A DNA stretch of 64,000 bases from Zingiber officinale (GCF_018446385.1 NC_055987.1:11617705-11681704); one strand, 5' to 3'; counted from the first letter of the stretch, positions 10,688 through 22,462 are shown. Numbers and translations: made by a program. Notes: generated from the letters alone by a model not told the origin.

Positions 10688-11496
10688 AGCCTCCCCGATC
10701 GATTGGGAATATTCGAATCGATCGGGATCCGACCGTTGACGTCGATAAAGGCTGCAGGCGTTCATTTCCTTCGGCATCTCTTCTCCGATTCACTCCAGAT
10801 TTCTCGCCAGTTCTTCCACAGCACTCACAAAGCTCAGATCGCCAGTTCTTGAAGGATCTTGGAAGTTTTCCAAGTCAAGAGGCGGATCAAAGCCAAGAAG
10901 AGAAGCTAGGGTTAGGGTTTATACTCATTGTAAGCTTGTAAGCTTGTATTTCTTGTATCCTTTCCCTCTCTTCTTGTATTGAGTCTTGTAGGGCTTCTCC
11001 GCCCTTGGTAGTTACCATAAAGGAGAGTTTTATTTAGTGGAGGGTGTGTGTGTTGGTGTGGATCCTTGGATTAGTCACTTCTTGTGAGGTGGATACCAAG
11101 TAAACCAACCGTGTTAGCGTTGTGTGATTGTTCTTTGTATTTCCGCTGCACATCTTTGAAGGAACAAGCAACGCCGAGCACCGAGCGAACGCGACGAGCT
11201 ATTCCCCCCCCCCCCCCCCTCCCCCTCTAGCTACTTTTGGTCCTAACATCAACGATTGTAAGATGTTACTCTACATTCATCAAAGGAGATCTTTTAGTAG
11301 AGTTTTTCAACTACTTTGGATTAACAACCATCCCGATTATAATCAAGTAAACTCCTTGTCTCTTACTTTATTTTATGTATATTTTTTATTTTAATTAACG
11401 TGTGTTTTACCCTTGCAAAGTTCAAATGGCAAGAGAAAATGTTAACTTTTAATTGCAGTCTATTCATCCTCTCTAACCGGCCTCACCGGACCTACA

Positions 11497-11876
11497 TAAG
11501 GTTTTTGTATGTGTGTATTCACGTACCAGAGCTCATAGGAGTTGACTACCTTTTATAGAGTGATAGTTATTTCCTACGTTCTCCACGTGTTCCAAGATCC
11601 ACATGTGTGTTATCTACTTCCTGAAATAAATGACATTGTCTTCAGTTTGGTGTCATGTAGTCGGGGCGCCGCCTCCTGAGTCAAGAGGTGGCTTGAAGAC
11701 AGACGACCCAGATCGAGAACGTCATAAAATTGAGATGTCGCCAAGTCGAGGGGCAGCTCGAGGGCGAACAACCCGAGGTTCGAAGCACCATGGAGTTGAT
11801 TGCTACTAGTAGTTGAGGTTGTATAGACTCAGGGAATGACTCGGCTCTTCCTTGACTTTGTCTGCCATCTCAACAG

Positions 11877-11878
<2 letters not shown>
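11497..11878. other. No gene seen
   Basis: Intergenic sequence following the LTR. No domain or terminal repeat recognised. Confidence 0.4.

Positions 11879-11914
<36 letters not shown>
11879..11914. repeat. (TA)n microsatellite
   Basis: About 17 uninterrupted TA dinucleotides. Confidence 0.95.
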
Positions 11915-11916
<2 letters not shown>

Positions 11917-12120
11917 TCGTGTGTCAAATATCTAAATAAACATGTTCATGAGCTCATGAGTCAAATATTGTTAAGCTTGACTTGATAATGTTTTCAAGCT
12001 TGAAATTAGGCTCGAACTTAGCTCATTAACTTAATCGAATGAACATGAATGAGCTATTTTTCAAATCGAAACTCGAATAGCTTATGAGCAGCTTGATTCA
12101 TTTACACCCCTACTTATGTA
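11915..12120. repeat. Dispersed-repeat-like sequence, probable hAT-type MITE fragment
   Basis: The sequence is rich in AGCTCATGAG/GCTCGAA/GAGCTATT words and ends TTTACACCCCTA. This is a common end form of plant non-autonomous hAT-like repeats read in the opposite sense. No intact terminal inverted repeat or target duplication was found. Confidence 0.35.
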
Positions 12121-13063
12121 GGGTTAGAGGTCAACTTTTAAAATATTTATCTAACATAAGCTATCCAGTAAGTAAACCAGAAAAGGTCATCTAATTCTAT
12201 AATTAATCAGGTAAAACTTAACACCTAGATTATTAAAAAGAAAAAAGAAATAGGTCATCTTTACCCATTGGGATGTTGAATATGAAGATTTTGATAGCTG
12301 GTGAAGAAAGTGAGATGGTGATCAAATGGCCTTTCTCTAATTGAACCTCTGGGTTTACATAAGTTAAGTTGTATTTTAGATTTATCTGATACATGAATTA
12401 TAGAGAAAGACTTCTATTACTTTATTTGAATATTAAGATTTTGACAATTGTTGAAGAAAGTGAGATGGTGGTCAAATGACATTCATGTGATCAATCGAAC
12501 CTCTTCTCCCAATTAGCTATAAGTTAGTTCAATCACCTTAGTCTCTTTGGCCAGATCAACTGAACAACACAATTATATAATCATGTTAATCACAAATTCC
12601 GTTCGATCTACCTCTTTCGCTTCGTGGGGCTAATCAACCCCCTAATCAAGTTGATTTGTCCATTCAAATGGGATGACAAAGTTCATTTATTCGACCCGGT
12701 TACATATTGAACATGGTTGATCCAATCCCCCCTATCAACTCCAAAACCTCTTTCACTTGGACAACAAAAAATAACTTTTAGTGTCCAAATATCATTTTAC
12801 ATTCCATTCATTTTATTGGATGCCTCATGGTCGACATCTGCAAAAGAGAGCAAAAGGACCCAAAGTTCTTTGATCATTCATGTGCTCGCTCATATCCAAG
12901 ATTCAAGAGCCCAATTATACGCAAAGGAGTTAACGCCGCTGATGAGTTCAAGAATGTCCGAGTCGAGCATCTCTTCTTCCTTTACCGCCACCTACAACAA
13001 CAATATAAACTACCCTTTCAAAAAATTTTGTTTTTGTTTCCCTCTGAGCAACCATAGAAATGA
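12121..13063. other. Intergenic sequence with one short duplication
   Basis: No gene supported. A stretch of about 45 bp (AGATTTTGA..TTGAAGAAAGTGAGATGGTG) occurs at 12285-12330 and again at 12433-12478. The part next to 13063 is the 3' flank of the CCT gene. Confidence 0.5.
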
Positions 13064-14324
13064 TCACAAGGACACGCTTACTTTGTGAAAGTCATGGTTG
13101 CTTATGCTGCTCTTCGTTTCCTCTCCTCGCTCATCAAGCTTCGCGAATCGCCCTCGGACTCTCGGTCGCGTATCTGCTAATGTTTTCCTACAAGCATACT
13201 GATAGCCAAAGGATGAATCACTTAAACTTCAATTTATAAGTTTTATTCAGTTGCATGATCGACTGAATTACCTTGATCGTTTTGGTGAAGTTTCTCTTGT
13301 TCCTCTTCTCCATGTATCTGTGGATCTTCTCCTTCCTCTCTTCTGGCGACAGCCGGAGGCCTACTTTATCTTTGGAGGAGGAACAATCCTCCATTGCCAC
13401 TGCGGCCGTGTCTCCGCTGATCACCTTGATTAATTCACAAGGCAAATTAACGAACAGTTTAACTAATTTCAAAGTGCTAAAATGTGCACTAAGTTCTTTT
13501 ATCCTAAAAACTGTCGATGGAGAATCACAAGTAAAATATAAGATATTTTAGAAAAATTCTCTTCCTCTTTCTCTTTTTCTTTTTCTTCCTCTATCTCATA
13601 ATTGATTTAGTTGCAGATAACGACGGAAGTTGGGAGAATCTTACTATAGATTGGTCCTTGCATAATATCATACGACTCTCGGAACAGTTTTGTTTTTTTT
13701 CTGGATGGCTCATGAGGAATCACCTTTCTTGTAGATTGTGATCATTCCACAAGATTGATTGACGCAACAATTGAATTATTATTTTTATTATTTTTTTTTT
13801 TTTTGTACTTGGCAACAATCTGAATATCCATTGTAAATTTTAATAATAAATTATACTTCCTTAATCACAGAGTATAGTTATTTCTTAATCTATCTAAAGA
13901 ACAGTTCAAACTAGAAGACTCACTGTGAAAATTTATAAATGAAATTCCAAAAATTAGGAATTTAATGTCAATTTATTACCTGCGACACCGCCTGCTCTAG
14001 TTCGCAGAACAGGAAGCCGTCGTCCTGCTTCGGATGATCCTTCGCCACATCAGCCGGACCCACAAATTCCCCGACGCCGCAGGCGGTCCCATCTGGGTAG
14101 CACAGCGCACCGAGCTGGAGCAGCTCGCTAGCGAATCTTGGCGGCGGCGGCGGCGGCGCTTCCACTTCTATCGTCTCTGCCGCCAGCTGGCGGTTTGGTT
14201 GGCCACAGGAGTACCCATCCGCGAAGCTGTAATCAGCTTCACAAGCGGCACCGCCAGCGGCGACCATGGTCGACGGCTGGCCAAAGTGTCGGTAGCCGGC
14301 GGGTGGATAGGAAGCCGGAAACAT
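13064..14324 (-). CDS. CCT-domain protein, 3 exons
   Basis: The spliced model is exon 1 14324-13980, exon 2 13424-13272 and exon 3 13198-13064 (stop), with all junctions GT-AG and phase 0, giving about 210 aa. The N-terminal 115 residues are Pro/Ala/Gly-rich with a run of prolines (about residue 56) and no known domain. Exons 2 and 3 encode a CCT motif near residues 137-185: LSPEERKEKIHRYMEKRNKR, then KTIKYACRKTLAD, then RPRVRGRFAK. CCT motifs (CONSTANS, CO-like, TOC1) mediate nuclear localisation and NF-Y or DNA association, so a role in flowering, clock or growth transcription is likely. There is no B-box zinc finger or receiver domain, so it belongs to the CCT-only class. The intron inside the CCT motif is 73 bp. 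Exon 1 is GC-rich and exon 3 is not. The start is the first ATG after the TATA box at 14400. Not placed in a named subfamily. Confidence 0.85.
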
Positions 14325-14399
14325 GGTCGAATCGGCGACAGAGGAAGGAGAAGCTGCTGAGGTCGCACAAGCTGCTGTTCCGGCTAGAAAGCAATCACC

Positions 14400-14405
14400 T
14401 TTATA
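14400..14405 (-). promoter_or_regulatory. TATA box of the CCT gene
   Basis: TATAAA on the minus strand, about 75 bp upstream of the chosen ATG (14324). This gives a predicted 5' leader of about 45 nt. Confidence 0.55.
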
Positions 14406-14429
14406 GAGAGAAGGACGTCGTAGACTAAT

Positions 14430-17331
14430 AGCACTTTTAGCGCAGTTGGATCTTTACAAATGGTGAAATCTGCCATCCTGTGACATAAGAATGGTAATCC
14501 CAGTTAGACTATCTTTGGAGTGATAAGTCCGATCTTATAAAAGTTTTTTATCGATTATCAAGATAAATCAAGAATTGTACACGACGGACTAATCTAGAAA
14601 TCTAGACTCCTTTCATTACACCTCTCATTTAGAAGAAAATTTTTTATAAATATGTGAATTCGAACCACGGATGTTTGGATGATAATCTGAATATCCTACC
14701 ATGATACCATAATTCCTAGAACCATCCTAATATAAGAATGTCTTTATTGAAGGGAGTACATCAGAAAATTAAAGTTACTCATCTTATCTTATGATAGGAT
14801 AATTTTTCGATCTTTCTCATAATTTAACCATGGTTTAATTCTATAAACTAATAACCAACTCAACCAGTAACTGAACAAAGTAAACCGTAAATGGAAGAAA
14901 GAAAGTTTTGGCGTTGACATCATTGTCAACTATAGGTTTGACTCTAAAAGCTTGGGGCCAGACCCTGTTTAAAAAATTTTAACGTTTCTAGTAAAACTGA
15001 GTAAGATTCAGTAGTAAGAAAAAAGATTCTCTGTGGTATTCACTTCAGTGTATGGACAAAACAAGCCTAGTTCTGATCACATGACGGTTATTCTAATTCT
15101 GTTGACAAAACGCAATATCCCAATGTAACTTACTTCAATTGGCAAACAAGGTGTTAGATTGACGTCAAAAACACAGAAGAATATAGGGAATCCACTAAAA
15201 GTGTTTGGTCGGGTCAAACAGTATATCAAGAGGATTGATTGCGATGATAATTTAAAATATATAAATAAAAAGGAAGATAATTTGTGCAGAATGCAAATTA
15301 TAAAGATAATGCTGAAAAAAGGTTAGCTATCGTTTTGGCATCTCTGACTGCAATGTTATTCTGACAATTACGTTTCACTTCAGCAGACGTGCGATTCTGG
15401 ATAAAATAATAATGCATGCATGGTTATCCCATGGCATAAATCTTTGGGACTCTAAGCCCCAGAGGATCTTGAGAACATGTATGCCACTAGTCGAAGTACT
15501 GTATATGATACATAGTTGAGAAGTAGCAGGGAGTGATTAGACTCTTAAATCTTTGCACATCTCAAACTTTCTGAAACAACTAGTTTGAGTGACAATCTTT
15601 TGCAGCTGAATATTTTCTTCAGTAGGCAACAGTGCTAATATGGGATGCTTTGTGGAAGAACATAAAAAGTAATGGCAAATCTTTAAAAAGAAAACATAGT
15701 TGCATAATTATCTTTGATATATCCTGAAGAGATATCATAAAGTATTACGATTGAAACATCTCAAAATCGTCGGTCAATTCCTCAACGGATAGTTTGAGAT
15801 AACGAATTCTTGTTGTCATATTTTCCTCCAGTGGAGAATAGTTCTAATATGGGATGCTTTGTGGAAGAAGATAAAAAATTGCAGCAAATTCTTAATAAGA
15901 AAACATAATTACATAACTAGAGTTGCTCTTGTAATTTGCATAACCACTATCAGTAGATTTAGTTGAATATGATTTTACTTTTAACCTTTATCATGGCATT
16001 TGCGTAGATTGAATAACACAACAAAATTTTCATATGCACTTTCTAGCTTTCCTGGTGGCTGCTATCATAATAATCCAGTAGAATGTAAACTACAAGATGG
16101 TTGTTTTCCAGTTAAACCAATACCAGCATATATAAACCTAGTTGATAAAGTAAGGAACACTTCTAGGAAAATATAACACAGGCCAAAATGCGAGTATATT
16201 GGATGTAGCGGCAGACAAACTTGCTAGACAGAATTTGGTGAGGGAGTTAACACTACTTCATTGCAGGGGGAAAAAAAAAGATTTGAGGTTAGCAACTTAT
16301 TACGAAGAATAGCAGTGTGGTATGATATATGTGACAAAAGAATTGTGCAGTATAGAAGTCTCATACAAAGGTAGGCACTAGCAAGAGCATTTCTTTTTGG
16401 AAAAATTCTTGCTGCAATTTGCAATCTTAGCAGTTGCCAGATCCACTGAATCAAAATGCAATTGCTCTACATGTAATAGGTCAGAAAGCAAGTGTGTAGC
16501 ATTTACAGTTTCGATATGGTTTGACCGTAAGGAGATGTCTCCCAATTGAAAGCTGTGTTAAAATTGATGTAGGAGAAATGAATGCACAGAAGAACTAAAT
16601 ATCAACAGGCAAATAACATTTGAGGCTGCAAGTTTACACTAATGAAGAGTTTTCTATCCTACTAGTAATACAACAGGACAAGTAGCCAATGAAAGGTTAG
16701 CTAGTACTAATAATACAACAAGATAAGCTACCAGGGACATATAAGCTACTTCGAACATGTAACAACTACTCTAAGACTGCTCATTTTGCACCTTTTGAAA
16801 AGAATACTTATGGGTTTGGCATCATCTTAAAGAGAGCACATATTAATAAGAGAAAGAAATTTAGGAAAACACAAGAAATCAGGAACATGATAGAGATATT
16901 GGAATAGACAACATGAATAAGATAGAGCACTTGAATTCTGAATGATCCAAGGAAATGACAAACTAGTATATCTAGCGGCATGAATTTCTTGAAGTAAAGA
17001 GAATGAATCAGGATGGTGTACCATTACATTCAGTGTACCACTGTCCAGACCAGAAGAAGCATCAGCACTAGCCTTGAGAGACCAATCTCTACTTCCTTTG
17101 TGTCTGTAGAAAATTCAAAAGGGCATTAAATTTCAAAATGTCAGTGGATATGGACTTTTATTTATGATGATGTGACGCTAACTTAACACTTGTTTCATTC
17201 AGAAGTTCAAATTCACATTTATGCTTGCAAGAGCAACATAAATCCTAAAAATATAGTGCATATTAGCATCCCATGCCACAATGTACCTGTCAAAACCTTA
17301 CCTATTTAAATGTCTGTAAAATTCCTAGGAG
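14430..17331. other. Intergenic; one direct duplication
   Basis: No coding region supported. About 100 bp at 15611-15710 (ATATGGGATGCTTTGTGGAA, then AAGAAAACATA) is repeated in diverged form at 15821-15920. A short segment near 14655-14720 resembles 44560-44610 (GGATGTTTRGAYGA..), suggesting a dispersed repeat. Confidence 0.5.
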
Positions 17332-17336
17332 ATCCT

Positions 17337-20004
17337 TGTTGGTTGCTACTGGGAAAGCCTAGAGGTTCCACTGTATAAAAATTTTGTACAAAGGTCTGAA
17401 CCTTTTCCTAGCTACCATGTGTTCTTTTAAATTAAATTTTGGATCGCCTGCGGAACTTAACACGTTTGATCCAAAACTTAATCTATTTGTTCTTTTAGAT
17501 TTTGACTTGGATCTCCTGCGGAACTTAACACGTTCGACCCAAATCACCTTAAGTTATTAATTCCATTAAATATTAATTTCCATAATTGGTTCCCAGTACT
17601 GACGTGGCGAGGCACATGGCCTTCTTGGATATGGGAGCAACCACCACCGACTAGACAAAACCTTTTATAGAAATCTAATATTTAATTTCCTAAAATAACT
17701 TTAGGTTAACCGAAAAGAACAATTAAATCACAAGGAAAAATAAAACAAAAGAACACAACTTCGAAAAACATATTCGAAATACTAGAATCGTAAGCCTCTT
17801 GTATTTGGTATTATTTCCATAAATAACTACCATGATGCGGAAAGAAAAATTACTAGTTATACCTTCTAGAAAGACCTCTTGATCTTCTACCGTATTCCTC
17901 TTCTAACCTCGGACGTTGTGTGGGCAACGATCTTCCGAGATGAGAAACCACCAAAGCACCTTCTTCTTTCTTCAAATTTCGGCCAAGCACAAAGCTTCCA
18001 AAAGATGAAGATCTTTTCCACCAACCAAGCTCTAAGGGATGTAGGCTTTCTCTCCTTCTTCCTCAAGCTAGATCCGGCCACCAATTAAAACTCCATGAGC
18101 ATGAAGAAGTTCGGCCACAAAGAGAAGAAGAAGAGAAGAAGGAAGGGCCGGCCACACCACCAAGGAAAAGAGGGAGAAAAATAGAATAGAGTCGTTCGCC
18201 TTGAAGCCTCCTCTACCCCCTCTTTTATAATCCTTGGTCTTGGCAAATAAGGAAAATTTAATAAAAATTTCCTTAATTCTTTTTCCATTGAAAAGGAAAA
18301 ATTATTTAATTAAAAATAATTTTCTTTTTCAATTTTATTTGGCCGACCATATTAAAGCTACAAACAAGGAGAGTTTTAATTAATTAAAACTTCCTAATTT
18401 ATCTCCAGAAATTTATAAAAAATTTCTCCAATAATTTTCATCCCTTCATGATTGGTTAAAGGAAATTTTATAAATTAAAATCTTTCTTTTAAACATGTGG
18501 ATAAAAAGAAAGTTATCTTGTAAAAATTAAAATCTCTTTTAATCTACAAATAAGGAAAGATATCAAATCTTTTTTTAATCTTTTGTAGAAACTTATAAAA
18601 GAGAATATTTAATTTTTAAACTCTCTTTTAAATCATGAACATGGTTTAAAAAGAAAGTTTTCTTAAAATTTAAAATCCACCTTTAATCAACAAATAAGGA
18701 AAGATTTCAAATTTTAAACTCTCTTTTAAACATGTAGATGATTTACAAATAAGGAAAGTTTTTACCAAAAATTAAAATCATCCTTTTAATCTACAAATAA
18801 GGAAAGAGATTAATCTCTTCTCTTAATCTTTTGTAGAAAGTTATAAAAGGAAATTTTTAATTTTTAAACTCTCTTTTAAAATCATGATATCCACATAAGA
18901 AATAATTTTAATAAAAATCTCTTTTAATATTCTAGTGGTCGGTCATCTAAGCTTGGGACCCAAGCTTTGGCCGGCCACTTACATGGCTCATCCAATTGGT
19001 CTTGGCCGGCCCTAGCTTGGGTTCCAAGCTAGCTTGGCCCACCCCATTGGATGGGTAAGAAGGTGGGTATGCGGTGGGTATAAATCTCTATATACTAGAG
19101 GCTACGATAGGGACCGAGAGGAGGAATAGGTTTTGGTCTCCCGATGAAATTAAGCATCCCGTGTTTGCCCCGAACACACAACTTAATTTCATCAATAATA
19201 ATTCATTCCACTAAAGAACTATTATTGAACTACTGCACCAATCCCAAATTACATTTTGGGCTCCTTCTTATTATGAGTGTGTTAGTCTCCCTGTGTTTAA
19301 GATAACAAAAGTCCACTAATTAAGTAAGTTACTGACAACTCACTTAATTAATATCTAGCTCCAAGAGTAGTACCACTCAACTTCATCGTCATGTCGGACT
19401 AAGTCCACCTGCAGGGTTTAACATGACAATCCTTATGAGCTCCTCTTGGGGGCATTCTCAACCTAGATCACTAGGACACAGTTTCCTTCTATAATCAACA
19501 ACACACACTATAAGTGATATCATTTCCCAACTTATCGGGCTTATTGATTCATCGAACTAAATCTCACCCATTGATAAATTAAAGAAATAAATATCAAATA
19601 TATGTACTTGTTATTATATTAGGATTAAGAGCACACACTTCCATAATAACTGAAGTCTTTGTTTCTTTATAAAGTCAGTATAAAAGAAACGACCTCTAAT
19701 GGTCCTACTCAATACACTCTAAGTGTACTAGTGTAATTATATAGTTAAGATAAACTAATACCTAATTACACTACGACCTTCCAATGGTTTGTTCCTTTCC
19801 ATCATGGTCGTGAGCTACTGTTTATAATTTATAAGGTACTGATAACATGATCTTCTGTGTGTGACACTACACACCATGTTATCTACAATATAAATTAATT
19901 GAACAACTACATTTATCATAAATGTAGACATTTGACCAATGTGATTCTTATTTCTAGATAAATGTTTTATACCAAAAGCTAGACTTTTAGTATACATCCT
20001 AACA
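17337..20004 (-). mobile_element. Solo LTR, 2.67 kb copia, target duplication ATCCT
   Basis: The plus strand starts TGTTGGTTGCTACT and ends ATCCTAACA, flanked by the perfect 5-bp duplication ATCCT (17332-17336 and 20005-20009). It is nearly collinear with the LTR at 57406-60084, whose attached body is coded on the minus strand, hence the orientation. A minus-strand TATA box (TATAAAAGAGGG) lies at about 18220-18231. Several copies of ACAAATAAGGAAAG occur in the AT-rich U3. Palindromes include AAGCTTGGGACCCAAGCTT near 18951 and GGCCGGCC. No internal sequence is attached. Confidence 0.95.
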
Positions 20005-20009
20005 ATCCT

Positions 20010-20884
20010 GACTTCAACATGTACCTTACTCGGTCCAATCTAACTCCTCAAACCATCAAGTTTTCTCCACCATCCTTGTATCTATCTATATTCATTCTTG
20101 TCATCCTTTTCCTCTAGCAGGTCATATGCTCAATGTGCAGCACAAAAATCAAACAAACAAAATTCACACAGAGGTCACAGCAATTGATGTCGCATAAAGG
20201 ATAAATATCTGATACAGAGAAACTAGATCTCACACAAAGAATCAGAAGTAGCGAAGAACAGATTTTTTTTTATTGAATTAAAGAATCTTCTTACATGAGG
20301 GATATAAACCCCTTTTATACCAGGCTAAGATTTACCTGGTTTACAATTGTGTTTTTTTGACAAATTCTAAAACTTAAACCCATAAATAATTCAAACACCA
20401 TTAACAACTGTCTAAACTTGAAGTCATAAAATAATTTAAACCCTAATTTTATTCCTAATTAGTAAACAGAATCAATCAATGATCTCTAGGATCAATTTCC
20501 AGGAGCTGCTGCTATCCATGAGCAGCATCTGCCAGATTACTGCATCTCAAGTTCATGGAGAACTGGAAAGGAAAGGTCCCCTATCCACATGAACCCCTAC
20601 ATATCTCCAGCACACAGAATGTATCGAGTCTCAAAGCTCTGGTAGAAACAACATCACAAATCCATCCAATTAATTAATTGTCAGTCATCTTCAAGACCAG
20701 CCACACTTGCTCCAGAATAAATTAAACAACAGGAAGCATCAACATCAAACCTTGAGGTAGTCATCATGTTACAAATCTATTTGCAAACAGAGAGAACTGC
20801 AACTTTGAGGAGCCTAGCAGACATATCTGATGTTGGTGATGAAGAATGCTGGTATCACTTTCCAGTGTGACAGCTGAAGTCAAT
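20010..20884. other. 3' flank of the PPR gene
   Basis: No reading frame of interest. The sequence adjoining 20884 is probably the 3' untranslated region of the minus-strand PPR gene. No clear AATAAA signal was found. Confidence 0.4.
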
Positions 20885-22462
20885 TCACCAGTAATCCTTG
20901 CAAGTGCAACATCCATCCTGAAAAGTATGGTACCTATTAGCATCTCTCACCACAATCTCCCTCTCAATCACCCTACTTACGTACTTGAAATATTCATGGC
21001 AATCACTACATATCCTCAAATTCTTCACTACTCTCAGTGGTTTCCCCTTGGGAGCTGATCCACTTGCCAATCCAAATGCCACTGCTAGTCTCTCACTGTG
21101 GTACCAAAGTCTCTCATCCATCTCATTATAACCCAGTTTGCCTACCTCCTCCATCAACTCCGTGATCTTGGCATAAATATCTGCCATCCTATCATGCTTC
21201 CTATCCCCTGCAATAAACGCATGCACCTCTCCCCTCACTTCAATCCAACTCCGTCCACCTTCCTTCTTCACTCCATGGTCCCTCATATTTTTCCACATTT
21301 CAGCAGTCTTGTCCATTTTGCCCACCGATGAATATAGATTAGCTAGCATGACATAGGCCGAGTCATCTTTGGGATCAAGCTCTAGGAGACGCTGGCCAAC
21401 AGCTGCAGCCACATCAGTTGCACCATGGACCACAGCACCAGATAGAAGAGTTCGCCAGAATGCTGCATCAGGCTCACAAGGCATTGTTAAAGCAAGCTGT
21501 TCAGCATCCACTAGACAGCCCACACGGGCCAGCGCACCAAGTAAGCATGTGTAGTGTTCAATTCCTGGCACTACCCCAAAGCGAGTGTTCATGCAGTCAA
21601 TCCATCTCTTGGCCTCATCTGGTAACCCAGCATTGCTACATGCAGTCAGAACCCCAAGAAAGGAGTATTCATCAGGCTGGAAGTCTCGTCTCAGAATCTC
21701 ATTGAACAATTCCACTGACCTCTCAGTGTTCCCTTGTTGCGCATATACGCCTAGCATCGCATTCCACATAACGAGATTAGCATCCGCGAGCATTCCATCA
21801 AACACCCTCCGAGCATCACCAGTGATACCAGATTTCCCATAAGCATCAATCAGGGCGGTGCCGACCACTGCATTAGTGTCCAGCCCAGCGACAACAGCAT
21901 GTGCGTGAATGATCCTAGATTGCTCTAGCGCTGCTAAGTGAGCAGCCGCACGGAAAGCACCAGATAAGCTATACGTGGTCGTCGACACATCGACATCAGA
22001 CCTCATTGCGGCGAAGGCTCTGAGAGAACTAGTGGCGCATTGGTTCTGGGCGAGGCCAACAATCAACGCACCGTAACAGACCTCGTCTCGGTTAGAAATC
22101 TCTTCGAACACATTATGGGCGTCACGAGGGAGCCGCGCTTTTGAGTAAAAGTGGACGAGGGCGGAGCCGGCAAAGGGAAGGCGAGAGAGGGAGAGCTTGA
22201 TGGCGAGCGCGTGGATCTGGAGGCCGGAGAAGAGGCTGGAAGGCAGACAGGAAGAGACAGATTTGAGAAGGGCGGAGAGGTTGGCCTGGGATGGAGGCTT
22301 AGGGCGGCGTAGCATGGAGATGAAGAGGCGGAATGCAGCAGCATGATCGTCAGAGCGCGCGGAGATGAGAGCGGTCCAGGAGGCGGCGGCGGAGGTGAAG
22401 GAGAGGCGAGGCACGGAAAAAGGGATGGAGTAGTCGGCGACGAGGCGGCCCATATTTTCCAA
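20885..22462 (-). CDS. DYW-class pentatricopeptide repeat protein (PLS subfamily)
   Basis: A single uninterrupted exon of 525 codons. The PPR array (about residues 25-370) has typical helices, for example ALIDAYGKSGITGDARRVFD, MWNAMLGVYAQQGN and DEYSFLGVLTACSNAGLPDE. E/E+ motifs follow, with SWIEVRGEVHAF near residue 400. A C-terminal DYW domain ends exactly in DYW. The DYW deaminase signature is complete: HSE at 455-457, CSDCH at 485-489, YH at 511-512 and CCTC at 518-521. These proteins act in plastids or mitochondria as C-to-U RNA editing factors: the PPRs bind RNA and the DYW domain is a zinc-dependent cytidine deaminase. At 525 aa it is short for the class. The first residues (MENMGRLVADYSIPFSVPRL) could be an organelle presequence. 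The 5' end is very GC-rich, as in monocot genes. The target site cannot be told, and no specific orthologue was assigned. Confidence 0.93.
   Translation of the reverse strand: MENMGRLVADYSIPFSVPRLSFTSAAASWTALISARSDDHAAAFRLFISMLRRPKPPSQANLSALLKSVSSCLPSSLFSGLQIHALAIKLSLSRLPFAGSALVHFYSKARLPRDAHNVFEEISNRDEVCYGALIVGLAQNQCATSSLRAFAAMRSDVDVSTTTYSLSGAFRAAAHLAALEQSRIIHAHAVVAGLDTNAVVGTALIDAYGKSGITGDARRVFDGMLADANLVMWNAMLGVYAQQGNTERSVELFNEILRRDFQPDEYSFLGVLTACSNAGLPDEAKRWIDCMNTRFGVVPGIEHYTCLLGALARVGCLVDAEQLALTMPCEPDAAFWRTLLSGAVVHGATDVAAAVGQRLLELDPKDDSAYVMLANLYSSVGKMDKTAEMWKNMRDHGVKKEGGRSWIEVRGEVHAFIAGDRKHDRMADIYAKITELMEEVGKLGYNEMDERLWYHSERLAVAFGLASGSAPKGKPLRVVKNLRICSDCHEYFKYVSRVIEREIVVRDANRYHTFQDGCCTCKDYW

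Larger units (their letters stand above)
9711..11248 (+). mobile_element. Solo LTR, Sirevirus-like copia, target duplication TCAAC
   Basis: The 1538-bp unit runs from TGTTGGTGCAAC to GGTCCTAACA and is flanked by a perfect 5-bp target duplication, TCAAC at 9706-9710 and 11249-11253. No internal region is attached, so it is a solo LTR. Its U3 holds three successive arrays: about 33-nt hairpins (9728-9844 and 10131-10419), ten 19-nt hairpins (9852-10119) and ATCGAT palindromes (10459-10687). A TATA-like GATAAAGG follows at 10744. The terminal stretch has a C-run at 11203-11220. The same hairpins occur in the LTRs at 23369 and 32891 on the other strand, so all belong to one superfamily. Confidence 0.93.
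9089..11496 (+). mobile_element. Copia-type LTR split by a nested solo LTR
   Basis: Candidate ends are TGTAGGGAC at 9089 and GGACCTACA at 11496, with inverted ends TGTAGG/CCTACA like the LTR at 7003. It is interrupted at 9711-11248 by a solo LTR with a target duplication; without that it would be about 865 bp. The U3 part has a palindrome array with GGCGCC cores (9373-9588), followed by a TATA box (TATAAAT, 9625-9631). Flanking pentamers AAGTA/TAAGG do not match, so the outer boundaries are moderately certain. Confidence 0.5.

Noticed and set aside
10404-10941. Repetitive peptides (WIDPWIDP, SISGSIQ, DRSVDRS) in several frames and both strands
   Set aside because: They arise from the GGATCGATC palindrome array, which reads similarly in every frame. 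No gene context.
12717-13088. Plus-strand ORF of 123 codons
   Set aside because: It overlaps the last exon of the minus-strand CCT gene and has no domain or codon bias.
14034-14428. Arg-rich plus-strand ORFs
   Set aside because: Antisense shadows of the GC-rich first CCT exon.
16224-17024. Minus-strand ORFs between the CCT and PPR genes
   Set aside because: Short, AT-rich, no domain, no splice model linking them.
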